Source: Pseudomonadota bacterium
Lineage (GTDB): Bacteria > Pseudomonadota > Gammaproteobacteria > Burkholderiales > Sulfuriferulaceae
NCBI GenBank assembly: GCA_021790625.1
Contig: JAJYGL010000065.1
Span: 1-7,255 of the forward strand
Direction: 5' to 3'
Length of the DNA: 7,255 bases
The translations under genes and the position numbers were made by a program. This document shows, one piece after another, positions 1-6,404 of this stretch (position 1 is its first letter; each line of letters opens with the position of its first letter). The notes beneath the pieces are model-generated. The model searched no databases. It worked only from the letters and a program-made list of their open reading frames with translations, and had not been told where the DNA came from.

Positions 1-689
1 CCATCCATGAGTTGCTGGATATGGTCCAGCATGCGATTGATATCCCGATTCAAACGCCCAAATTCATCCCGACTGGTGACCGGAATACGGCGACTTAAGT
101 CACCTGCTTCGATTTCACGCGCGGTATGACGAATTTCGTTGATGCGTATTTCCATCTGGCGACGGAAAAATACCGCTCCCCACACAATCAGCACACTCGC
201 CAACAACGCGCCCAGCAACAAGGAACGCCACACCAATCGATCGATATGGTCTTCTTCGGTAACAGCGTGCCCCACGACAAACAGTGAACCATCCGGAAGG
301 CGGCGCGCCAGCAAACGGGCGCGCACCCGTTGATTATCACGCACAACTTCATCACTCATCAAATGTCCGGACGACAAATCCGGCCAACGCTGCAAATTAC
401 CCGCCAACACCCGCCCGTTTGGCGCCAGCAATAAAAATATCTCGCTTTCCGTGTCAATGTTATCGCTTAACTGACGGTCAATCTCCCCAATCAATGCGGG
501 TGGGTTCTTTTCGTATAATGTGACTCCCCGCTGACTGATCAAACCGATTTTCTCATCGATAGCCTGCTGCAACACGCCAATCGTGCCCAAATAAAATACG
601 ATGGACACCAATGCCACAGAAAACGCCGTCAACACACCATAAACCAGCACCAAGCGTGTAATAATGGAATATCGCCAATCCTGCATCAT
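1..689 (-). CDS. Sensor histidine kinase, N-terminal part (cut by window edge)
   Basis: Membrane sensor kinase that should phosphorylate the response regulator encoded just upstream. The frame is open from the start codon to the window edge, about 229 residues. Seen in order: a short cytoplasmic start (MQDWRYS), a first membrane segment at about residues 10-33, and a periplasmic domain of roughly 115 residues. That domain has a PAS/PDC-like pattern (FLLLAPNGRVLAGNL, later DGSLFVVGHAVTEED). A second membrane segment follows at about 153-174, then a HAMP linker ending in EAGDLSRRIPVTSRDEFG and LNRDINRML. The His-box and ATPase domains lie outside the window. The start is one of two adjacent ATG codons (689 or 686). 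The first gives an ATGA overlap with the regulator's stop and sits behind a GGTGG-like ribosome site, so the two genes are probably translationally coupled. The signal sensed cannot be told from the sequence. The periplasmic domain lacks an obvious PhoQ-like run of acidic residues. Confidence 0.9.
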   Translation of the reverse strand, partial: MMQDWRYSIITRLVLVYGVLTAFSVALVSIVFYLGTIGVLQQAIDEKIGLISQRGVTLYEKNPPALIGEIDRQLSDNIDTESEIFLLLAPNGRVLAGNLQRWPDLSSGHLMSDEVVRDNQRVRARLLARRLPDGSLFVVGHAVTEEDHIDRLVWRSLLLGALLASVLIVWGAVFFRRQMEIRINEIRHTAREIEAGDLSRRIPVTSRDEFGRLNRDINRMLDHIQQLMD

Positions 690-1378
690 GCACTACCACC
701 ATCCGGCGTCACCGACAAACGATACCCCAACCCGCGCACAGTATGAATCAAAGCCGGTGAAAACCCTTTGTCAATCTTGCTGCGCAGCCGACTAATCTGC
801 ACATCGATCACATTGGTCTGCGGATCAAACTGGTATTCCCATACAGCTTCCAGCAACATGCTGCGTGTCACCAGCTGATTTTCATGACGCATCAGATATT
901 CCAGCAAATGGAATTCCCGCGGCTGCAACAAAATCCTCTGTCCATCGCGTTCAACCTGTTGCCGCACCCCATCCAGCACCAGATTCGCGACGCGCAACAC
1001 AGCTTCCACCCGTTTCGTCTGCCGCCGGAGCAAACCTTCCACGCGCGCAAGCAACTCGATCATGGCAAAGGGCTTGATCAGATAATCATCCGCGCCTGCG
1101 CGCAAACCCCGTACGCGCTCTTCCGTACTGCCCAACGCCGACAAAATCAATATCGGTGTCAAACGCACACGCAATTTTTCCAGCAGCGCCAACCCGTCAA
1201 TCGAGCCAGGCAACATTCGATCCAGGATGACGATATCCCAATGCGACGTCAGCGCCTCTTTTTCGCCCGTGTCAGCGTCATGGCAAGCCATCACCTCATA
1301 CCCCACCTGCCGCAACCCGTTACAGACATAACGTGACGTACTGACATCATCTTCAATCACTAAACAACGAGTTGGCAT
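686..1378 (-). CDS. OmpR/PhoB-family two-component response regulator
   Basis: DNA-binding regulator of 230 residues, the usual size for the family. The receiver domain (about 1-115) shows the acidic pair D10/D11 in VIEDD, the phosphoacceptor D53 in VILDRMLPG, S80 in ILSA and K102 in LIKPF. The C-terminal winged helix (about 130-225) shows LQPREFHLLEYLM, the VIDVQISRLRSKID recognition-helix region and the terminal HTVRGLGYRL hairpin, all typical of OmpR/PhoB. The ATG at 1378 is chosen because AGGAAAAG lies just upstream. A TTG ten codons further up would only add an unconserved tail. It is the first gene of the operon and its stop overlaps the kinase start. It is transcribed away from the MgtA-type ATPase, so autoregulation and control of the ATPase from the shared intergenic region are plausible but not shown. 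The ligand or metal specificity is unknown. Confidence 0.95.
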   Translation of the reverse strand: MPTRCLVIEDDVSTSRYVCNGLRQVGYEVMACHDADTGEKEALTSHWDIVILDRMLPGSIDGLALLEKLRVRLTPILILSALGSTEERVRGLRAGADDYLIKPFAMIELLARVEGLLRRQTKRVEAVLRVANLVLDGVRQQVERDGQRILLQPREFHLLEYLMRHENQLVTRSMLLEAVWEYQFDPQTNVIDVQISRLRSKIDKGFSPALIHTVRGLGYRLSVTPDGGSA

Positions 1379-1476
1379 ATCTTTTCCTGCCTTTTCTCCG
1401 CCAGGCAAAAACTGTTTGACACCCCGACATGACGGCGTTACACTCGCGCCGTTTTATATCCCAGAGGCAATTTACC

Positions 1477-1518
1477 TTGGACTGTCACAGTTGTAACAAT
1501 ACTGTATTAGATTATATC
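1477..1518 (+). promoter_or_regulatory. Candidate promoter of the MgtA-type ATPase gene
   Basis: Two weak sigma70-like readings are possible: TTGGAC (1477-1482) with TACTGT (1500-1505) at 17 bases, or TTGTAA (1491-1496) with TATATC (1513-1518) at 16 bases. Neither is close to consensus, as expected for an activator-dependent promoter. Either would give an untranslated leader of more than 200 bases. This is inference from pattern only. Confidence 0.25.
1482..1499. promoter_or_regulatory. Two abutting 9-bp palindromes, possible operator
   Basis: CTGTcACAG (1482-1490) is followed directly by TTGTaACAA (1491-1499). Each is a perfect 4+4 inverted repeat around one base. Read the other way they are direct repeats TGTCACA and TGTAACA, 9 bases apart. 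They sit between divergent promoters and overlap the candidate -35 region of the ATPase gene. OmpR-family regulators usually bind tandem half-sites about 10-11 bp apart, so the neighbouring response regulator is one candidate binder. The spacing is slightly short. Confidence 0.3.
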
Positions 1519-1572
1519 GGCTAATGGTCTGAATTGCTCTCGTTCCCCTCAAGGTTCCTGAGTTTCTGCCAT

Positions 1573-1629
1573 TAGGGAGCCGCTGGTTAATTCCTGCCTG
1601 ATCATGAACGAATAAACCAGCTTGGCCTA
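1573..1629 (+). promoter_or_regulatory. Long hairpin in the leader of the ATPase gene
   Basis: GCTGGTT (1582-1588) pairs perfectly with AACCAGC (1615-1621). The stem extends outward with GCC (1579-1581) to GGC (1624-1626) past a two-base bulge, then TAG (1573-1575) to CTA (1627-1629) past a three-base bulge. The loop is 26 bases. This gives a 13-pair interrupted stem in the presumed 5' untranslated region of a magnesium-type transporter, where RNA-based control is common (for example the mgtA leader of enteric bacteria and M-box RNAs). The sequence does not match any riboswitch consensus I can recall, so the class is unassigned. Confidence 0.4.
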
Positions 1630-1644
1630 CGGCGGAAACCGGGA

Positions 1645-1657
1645 CGATGCGTCATCG
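1645..1657 (+). promoter_or_regulatory. Short leader hairpin with a competing fold
   Basis: CGATG (1645-1649) and CATCG (1653-1657) form a five-pair stem with a CGT loop. An alternative pairing, GACG (1643-1646) with CGTC (1650-1653), uses overlapping bases, so the two cannot form together. A further hairpin, GTTGC (1705-1709) with GCAAC (1718-1722), lies just before the ribosome site of the ATPase gene. The short stems alone are weak evidence, but they lie in the same leader as the long hairpin. Confidence 0.25.
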
Positions 1658-1742
1658 CGCCACACGCGCACACTGTCTTGATCCGGTTCGTTTTGTTGAC
1701 TCACGTTGCATTTTGACGCAACTGAACAAAGAGAGCGTTACC

Positions 1743-4457
1743 ATGAAAATACTGGCATTCAATTTGCTGTCCATCCTTCCTGTCTGGTTGGGCGGCAAAA
1801 AAGATTCCGCTGACCAAAAACCCGCCGCGGCTTTTTCCCGCGTCCTCGAACTGGCTCTTTTGACGCCGGACGCAAACCTGGAACAACTGGACACCTCAAC
1901 AACCGGACTGCTCGACCGCGAGGCCGAAGAACGGTTGGAGCAATACGGCCCCAATACCGTTGTCCACGAACACAACAAAAGCATCCCTGAGCGTATTCTG
2001 GAACAATTCAAAAACCCGCTCAATCTGCTGTTGCTGACACTCGCCGGCATCTCCTATTTCACCGGCGATACCGAGTCAAGCATCATTATTTCCATCATGG
2101 TATTTCTGAGTGTCACTCTGACCTTCATCCAGGAATACCGCTCCAGCAATGCCGCAGAAAAACTGCGTGCCATGGTCAGCACTACCGCGAGCGTCATACG
2201 CAAAGACAAACGTGCCGGCATTCCGCCGGAAGTCAACGAAGCATACAACATCCACATTCGCCCTCGTGGCCCGGAGAAAAAAGAAATCCCTATCAGCCAA
2301 CTTGTCCCTGGAGACATCATTCACCTGTCAGCCGGCGACATGATTCCAGCCGACGTGCGCGTATTGGGTGCGAAGGATCTGTTCATCAACCAGTCTTCTC
2401 TGACCGGCGAATCCATGCCGGTCGAAAAATTTGCACTGGCCAGTAACACCAGCGTACAAGACCCTCTGCAACTGGACAACGTTTGTTTCATGGGCACTAA
2501 CGTCGTCAGCGGTTCTGCTACTGCTGTCATCATTACCACCGGTGCCAACACCTATTTTGGCAGTCTGGCCAGCCTTGTTTCTGCTGAACGGGTACAAACC
2601 AGCTTTGACCGTGGGGTAAAAAGCTTTACCTGGCTGATGTTGCGTTTCATCCTGTTCATGGTACCGATGGTATTCATCATCAATGGCCTTACCAAGCACA
2701 ATTGGGTCGAAGCCTTTTTCTTTGCCCTGGCAGTAGCCGTTGGACTGACCCCTGAGATGCTGCCCATGATTGTGAGCGTCAACCTCGGCAAAGGCGCCTT
2801 GGCCATGTCACGCAAAAAAGTCATCGTCAAGCGGCTGAATTCCATCCAGAATTTTGGCGCCATGAATATTCTGTGCACCGACAAAACCGGCACGTTGACG
2901 CAAGACCACATCATTCTGGAAAAACATCTGGATATTTTCGGCGAAAACAACATGGCCGTACTGGAATTCGCCTACCTCAACAGCTATTACCAGTCTGGTC
3001 TAAAAAATCTGCTCGACGTCGCCGTGCTCAAACATGTCGAAATGAACGAACTGTTACACATCGAAAACGATTATCGCAAAGTCGATGAAATCCCGTTCGA
3101 CTTTGTGCGCCGCCGTATGTCGGTCGTAGTAGAAGGCCATGGCAAACACTTACTTATCTGCAAAGGCGCGGTAGAAGAAATCTTCAACATCTGTACAGAC
3201 AGCGAAATCGGCGAAGAAAAATTTCCGCTTGACGACAGCCATTTTGCCCGCCTGCGCGCCGTCACCCAATCCCTTAACGAAGATGGTTTCCGTGTCATTG
3301 CCATTGCCTACAAAAAAATTGATAACGCCAAAACCAATTTCTCCGTGCAAGACGAATCCGACATGACCTTGGTCGGCTATATCGCCTTTCTCGACCCACC
3401 CAAGGAAACGGCCGCTGCCGCGATTGCCGCACTCAACAAACATGGGGTCGCCGTCAAAATCCTCACTGGCGATAACGATATCGTCACACGCAAGGTCTGC
3501 AAAAGCGTTGGCCTGCATGTCGATCGTATCGTACTGGGCAGCGAGGTTGAAAAGATGTCTGACAACGAGTTGGCCGACGTGGCAGAACAGGTTGAAGTAT
3601 TCGCCAAACTTTCTCCCAGTCAGAAAGCAAAAGTCATCAAGGCACTGCACCTGAAAGGCCATGTGGTCGGCTTCATGGGCGACGGCATCAATGATGGCCC
3701 TGCCCTGAAAGCCGCTGATGTGGGCATTTCTGTCGATACGGCGGTCGACATTGCCAAAGAATCGGCAGATATCATTCTGCTGGAAAAAAATCTGATGGTA
3801 CTGGAAGAAGGTGTCATCGAAGGTCGCAAGGTATTTGGCAATATCATCAAATACATCAAAATGGGAGCCAGTTCCAACTTCGGCAACATGTTCAGCGTAT
3901 TGGGCGCCAGCGCCATGCTGCCCTTCCTGCCCATGGCACCGATTCAGATTTTGACCAACAACATGCTGTACGATTTTTCACAAACTGCCATCCCGACTGA
4001 CAATGTCGATGATGAGTATATCGCCAAGCCTCGTAAGTGGGATATCGCCAACATTCGCCGCTTCATGATTTTCATCGGGCCCATCAGCTCGATTTTTGAC
4101 TATACGACTTATTACATCATGTATTTCATTTTCCACGCCAACACGCCCGCCATGGCGCCGTTGTTCCAAACCGGCTGGTTCGTGGAATCCCTGTTTTCAC
4201 AAACATTGATCATTCACATCATCCGTACCGGGAAAGTGCCTTTCATCGAAAGTCGCGCCAGTCTGCCACTGATTTTGACCAGCCTCATCATTTGCAGCGT
4301 CGGGGTATGGCTCCCGATCTCACCTTTTGCCCATGCACTAGGCTTTGTCAGGCTGCCCACACAATATTGGTACTACCTGGCAGGTATGATTCTGACCTAC
4401 GCCATCCTTACCCACCTGATGAAGACCTGGTTCATCAAAAAGTATGGTTTGAATTAA
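1743..4457 (+). CDS. mgtA: Magnesium-transporting P-type ATPase (MgtA/MgtB type, P3B)
   Basis: Inner-membrane ATP-driven importer, probably of Mg2+, 904 residues (enteric MgtA is close to 900). All P-type landmarks are present: TGES in the actuator domain (221-224), the GLTPEMLPM motif of TM4 (P337, E338), the phosphorylated D380 in DKTGTLT, a KGA nucleotide-site motif, LDPPKE, KILTGDND and GDGINDGPAL (D647, D651). The NNMLYDFSQTAIPTDNVD stretch (N740, D744) and GWFVESLFSQTLIIHIIRTGKVPF near the C-terminus are characteristic of MgtA/MgtB and separate it from Ca2+ or Na+/K+ pumps. The ATG at 1743 is chosen because GAGAG precedes it and MKILAFNLLSILP resembles MgtA amino termini. An in-frame ATG at 1647 would add 32 unlikely residues. 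It is transcribed divergently from a two-component operon and has a long leader. The linker before the conserved GD of the actuator domain (about residues 154-180) is longer than in enteric MgtA. Mg2+ specificity is inferred from family. Confidence 0.96.
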   Translation: MKILAFNLLSILPVWLGGKKDSADQKPAAAFSRVLELALLTPDANLEQLDTSTTGLLDREAEERLEQYGPNTVVHEHNKSIPERILEQFKNPLNLLLLTLAGISYFTGDTESSIIISIMVFLSVTLTFIQEYRSSNAAEKLRAMVSTTASVIRKDKRAGIPPEVNEAYNIHIRPRGPEKKEIPISQLVPGDIIHLSAGDMIPADVRVLGAKDLFINQSSLTGESMPVEKFALASNTSVQDPLQLDNVCFMGTNVVSGSATAVIITTGANTYFGSLASLVSAERVQTSFDRGVKSFTWLMLRFILFMVPMVFIINGLTKHNWVEAFFFALAVAVGLTPEMLPMIVSVNLGKGALAMSRKKVIVKRLNSIQNFGAMNILCTDKTGTLTQDHIILEKHLDIFGENNMAVLEFAYLNSYYQSGLKNLLDVAVLKHVEMNELLHIENDYRKVDEIPFDFVRRRMSVVVEGHGKHLLICKGAVEEIFNICTDSEIGEEKFPLDDSHFARLRAVTQSLNEDGFRVIAIAYKKIDNAKTNFSVQDESDMTLVGYIAFLDPPKETAAAAIAALNKHGVAVKILTGDNDIVTRKVCKSVGLHVDRIVLGSEVEKMSDNELADVAEQVEVFAKLSPSQKAKVIKALHLKGHVVGFMGDGINDGPALKAADVGISVDTAVDIAKESADIILLEKNLMVLEEGVIEGRKVFGNIIKYIKMGASSNFGNMFSVLGASAMLPFLPMAPIQILTNNMLYDFSQTAIPTDNVDDEYIAKPRKWDIANIRRFMIFIGPISSIFDYTTYYIMYFIFHANTPAMAPLFQTGWFVESLFSQTLIIHIIRTGKVPFIESRASLPLILTSLIICSVGVWLPISPFAHALGFVRLPTQYWYYLAGMILTYAILTHLMKTWFIKKYGLN

Positions 4458-4479
4458 ACGCCATTCAAACGCTTGCCTG

Positions 4480-4510
4480 AACCCTTGCACGAGGCAAAAG
4501 CGCAAGGGTT
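4480..4510. terminator. Inverted repeat between convergent genes, probable bidirectional terminator
   Basis: AACCCTTGC (4480-4488) pairs perfectly with GCAAGGGTT (4502-4510) around a 13-base loop. It lies 22 bases after the ATPase stop and 5 bases after the stop of the convergent small gene. The T-run on either strand is short (TTTACAATC on the plus strand), so termination may be inefficient. Its position between convergent genes supports a terminator for both. Confidence 0.6.
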
Positions 4511-4515
4511 TACAA

Positions 4516-4872
4516 TCAGTCGTCGTCACCGCCACCATAATATGGGGGGGGTGGTCCATAATACATAGGTTGCGGCGGATACGCATATGCCGGCGCAGGC
4601 ACATAAACCTGTTGTGGTGGGTACATATATGCAGGCCCCGGTGCTGCCATGACAGGCTGCGGTTGTTGCTGCATCATTGCCCCGCCCACCAACCCCCCCA
4701 ACAGACCACCCACCAGCGCTGCCGGACCCCAACCGCCGCCATCACCACCACGCCAGCCGCCACCATCACCACCACGCCAACCGCCGCCATCACCACCACG
4801 CCAACCGCCATCGGCATGAACCTGTCCACCACATATCAGCAATATCGCCACTATCATCGCTCGTTTTTTCAC
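4516..4872 (-). CDS. Small exported Gly/Trp-repeat, Pro/Tyr-rich protein, function unknown
   Basis: A 118-residue protein I do not recognise. A Sec-type signal peptide is clear: MKKR, a hydrophobic core (MIVAILLICGG) and a VHA|DGG cleavage site near residue 20. There follow three near-identical GGWRGGDG octapeptides, then a glycine-zipper-like hydrophobic stretch (ALVGGLLGGLVGGAMM), then QQQPQP and a Pro/Tyr-rich tail (YPPQQ, YAYPPQ, YYGPPPPYYGGG) ending in three Asp. The GTG at 4872 is preferred: AGGAG lies 7 bases upstream, while the GTG two codons earlier is only one base from it. The cysteine in the signal peptide is not followed by a convincing mature lipoprotein, and no twin-arginine motif is seen. 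Composition suggests a disordered envelope or surface protein that may insert in or associate with membranes. It lies after dnaQ in the same direction but probably has its own promoter. Confidence 0.8.
   Translation of the reverse strand: MKKRAMIVAILLICGGQVHADGGWRGGDGGGWRGGDGGGWRGGDGGGWGPAALVGGLLGGLVGGAMMQQQPQPVMAAPGPAYMYPPQQVYVPAPAYAYPPQPMYYGPPPPYYGGGDDD
4729..4810. repeat. 24-base tandem repeat inside the small exported-protein gene
   Basis: Three complete 24-base units lie at 4729-4752, 4753-4776 and 4777-4800, followed by a partial unit. Units 1 and 3 are identical; unit 2 differs at two bases. Each encodes one Gly-Trp-Arg-Gly-Gly-Asp-type octapeptide on the minus strand. Near identity at the DNA level suggests recent duplication, and copy number may vary between strains. 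Confidence 0.9.
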
Positions 4873-4905
4873 GTACACACTCCTGTCAATTATCCATACA
4901 TAATC

Positions 4906-4933
4906 ACAATAACTGATTAGCGAAATAGATCAA
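4906..4933 (-). promoter_or_regulatory. Candidate promoter of the small exported-protein gene
   Basis: On the minus strand TTGATC (4933-4928) and TATTGT (4911-4906) are 16 bases apart, in an AT-rich gap after dnaQ. Each matches four of six consensus positions. Transcription would start near 4899, leaving a leader of about 27 bases with the AGGAG site. No terminator is seen after dnaQ, so read-through from the tat operon is also possible. Confidence 0.3.
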
Positions 4934-4956
4934 TAGTTCCTTAAAACATCCAGCCT

Positions 4957-5655
4957 TCAAACCTCAGCGTGCCGCAGCCATAAACAATTCCCCCGGCTTT
5001 CCTTCCCGATTGCCTGCAATGTGAATGCATGCGCCTGTTGCTCGTCTTCATTTGCATAAATGACCGGCAATACCATGCCGGCAGGCAATTCCGATTCCTG
5101 CTGCGCGCTGGATAAGGCGTGGGTTTCAATCAAGGCATCCTGTCCCCGTGTCATCGCCAGATAAACCACCGCCAGCAACTCCGCATCCAGCAGGGCGCCA
5201 TGCAAGGTACGGCCGGTATTATCGATTTCATAACGCCGGCATAGTGCATCCAGATTGTTTTTCTGACCTGGATTGAGCTCCCGCGCCAGTTTCAATGTGT
5301 CCAACACAGTACGGCCATCGGTCACTGGTGGCAAGTCGAGCAACGACAACTCATGATTCAAAAATCCGACGTCGAAAGCAGCGTTATGAATCACCAGTTC
5401 GTCATCGTCCAAAAATACCAGCAACTCCTCAACGATATCCGCAAACTTTGGTTTGTCCTGTAAAAAAGCGCTATTCAAGCCGTGCACGGCCTCCGCCCCG
5501 GCATCAATATCGCGCTCAGGATTCACATAACGATGAAAGTATCTACCCGTCAATCGCCGGTTGAGCAATTCCACACCAGCCACCTCAATAATGCGATGCC
5601 CAAGTCGGGGGTCGAGGCCGGTGGTTTCGGTATCCAATACAATCTGGCGCGACAT
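4957..5655 (-). CDS. dnaQ: DNA polymerase III epsilon subunit (3'-5' proofreading exonuclease)
   Basis: Removes misincorporated nucleotides within the replicative polymerase core. The 232 residues match the epsilon family along their length: RQIVLDTETTG with metal-binding D8 and E10 (Exo I), ELVIHNAAFDVGF with D95 (Exo II), and NNLDALCRRYEIDNTGRTLHGALLDAELLA with general-base H152 and D157 (Exo III, DEDDh type). After the nuclease fold, GQDALI (171-176) sits where E. coli epsilon carries its beta-clamp contact (QTSMAF), and the protein ends with a CLW motif as in E. coli, in the region that contacts the polymerase subunit. The ATG at 5655 overlaps the tatC stop by one base (TAATG), with GAGGTGG upstream inside tatC, so translation is probably coupled. 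Being at the end of a tat operon rather than beside rnhA is less familiar. All catalytic residues are intact, so it should be active. Confidence 0.95.
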   Translation of the reverse strand: MSRQIVLDTETTGLDPRLGHRIIEVAGVELLNRRLTGRYFHRYVNPERDIDAGAEAVHGLNSAFLQDKPKFADIVEELLVFLDDDELVIHNAAFDVGFLNHELSLLDLPPVTDGRTVLDTLKLARELNPGQKNNLDALCRRYEIDNTGRTLHGALLDAELLAVVYLAMTRGQDALIETHALSSAQQESELPAGMVLPVIYANEDEQQAHAFTLQAIGKESRGNCLWLRHAEV

Positions 5656-6401
5656 TACTTCGCCACCTCGGGTTTATCATTGGCCACCCGGCGCATCATG
5701 ACGCTGGCAACCAACACGCCTATTTCGTACAATAACCATAGTGGTACCGCCAGCATGGTTTGAGAAAGCACATCCGGCGGAGTAAAAATAGCGCCCACCA
5801 CAAACGAAGCCACGATGATGTAAGGACGAATCTCGCGCAATTTGGCTACACTGACCACACCAATTCGCACCAACACAACGACAACTACCGGTACCTCAAA
5901 CGTCACCCCAAACGCCAGAAACAGGGTCATGACAAAATCAAGGTATTTGCCAATATCAGTCATCATCGCCACGCCCGTTGGCGTCACGCTACTGATAAAC
6001 CCGAACACAACCGGGAAAACAATGAAATAGGCAAAACTCATCCCACAAAAAAACAGCAGCACACTGGCCACCACCAATGGTAAGGCCATACGTTTTTCAT
6101 GCACATACAAACCAGGCGCAATAAACGCCCACAATTGATACAACACATAGGGCAGCGCCAACAAAAACGCCGCCATCAATGTCACTTTCATGGGAACAAA
6201 AAATGGTGCCGTTACCTCGGTCGCAATCAACTGCCCCCCTTTCGGCAACGTGCGCAGCAATGGTCGCGCCAACAAACTGTATATTTGATTCGACCAATGA
6301 AACAGGCCAACGAATATCAGTATGACTGCCAACAACGCCCGTAACACGCGCTCGCGCAGTTCAACCAGGTGAGTAATAAAAGTAGCCTGCGGATCATCCA
6401 T
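5655..6401 (-). CDS. tatC: Sec-independent (twin-arginine) protein translocase subunit TatC
   Basis: Polytopic inner-membrane protein that, with TatB, recognises twin-arginine signal peptides of folded exported proteins. It has 248 residues, against about 258 in E. coli. Visible family features are the amino-terminal FITHLVELRERVLRA motif (E14, R16, R18), the signal-peptide-binding loop APGLYVHEKR with E102, E169 in FGVTFEVP, and IFTPPDVLSQ with D210. Six hydrophobic segments fit the known fold: about 20-37, 70-93, 106-134, 153-178, 192-208 and 213-232. The start ATG lies 3 bases after the tatB stop, and the stop shares a base with the dnaQ start, so tatB, tatC and dnaQ are one transcription unit. 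The C-terminal tail is short and charged (RRVANDKPEVAK). Confidence 0.97.
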   Translation of the reverse strand: MDDPQATFITHLVELRERVLRALLAVILIFVGLFHWSNQIYSLLARPLLRTLPKGGQLIATEVTAPFFVPMKVTLMAAFLLALPYVLYQLWAFIAPGLYVHEKRMALPLVVASVLLFFCGMSFAYFIVFPVVFGFISSVTPTGVAMMTDIGKYLDFVMTLFLAFGVTFEVPVVVVVLVRIGVVSVAKLREIRPYIIVASFVVGAIFTPPDVLSQTMLAVPLWLLYEIGVLVASVMMRRVANDKPEVAK

Positions 6402-6404
6402 GAT

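Larger units (their letters stand above)
1379..1742. other. Divergent intergenic region between regulator and ATPase genes
   Basis: A 364-base stretch with no convincing gene, longer than two simple promoters need. For the leftward operon a TATAAA box on the minus strand (1458-1453) could be a -10 element, but no good -35 box is seen at the right distance. For the rightward ATPase gene, candidate promoter elements lie at 1477-1518, overlapping two abutting palindromes. From about 1550 to the ATPase start the plus strand is rich in inverted repeats, suggesting a folded untranslated leader of around 200 bases. A four-codon ORF (ATG AAC GAA TAA, 1604-1615) lies in the loop of the main hairpin but has no clear ribosome site. 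Confidence 0.6.

Noticed and set aside
884..1336. Long plus-strand ORF of 150 codons over the response regulator
   Set aside because: It lies wholly within a strongly conserved regulator gene and its product shows no family features.
1379..1408. TTG start ten codons upstream for the response regulator
   Set aside because: The ATG at 1378 starts exactly at the conserved receiver domain and has an AGGAAAAG site. The extension would itself cover that ribosome site.
1604..1615. Four-codon leader ORF (ATG AAC GAA TAA)
   Set aside because: No ribosome site is seen before it, and such short ORFs arise by chance. It is only mentioned in the intergenic entry.
1647..1742. Upstream in-frame ATG extending the ATPase by 32 residues
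   Set aside because: The added residues are unlike MgtA amino termini, the region is hairpin-rich, and the ATG at 1743 has a GAGAG site and a family-like start.
1540..1742. Known riboswitch (M-box, yybP-ykoY, cobalamin, TPP, SAM, FMN)
   Set aside because: None of the conserved core sequences I know for these classes could be found, so only an unassigned structured leader is reported.
3150..3662. 170-codon minus-strand ORF inside the ATPase gene
   Set aside because: It is antisense to the conserved nucleotide-binding and phosphorylation domains and has no recognisable product.
4677..4916. Histidine-rich plus-strand ORF opposite the small exported gene
   Set aside because: It is the mirror of the GGC/CCR-rich tandem repeats. 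The minus-strand frame has a signal peptide, ribosome site and coherent domains.
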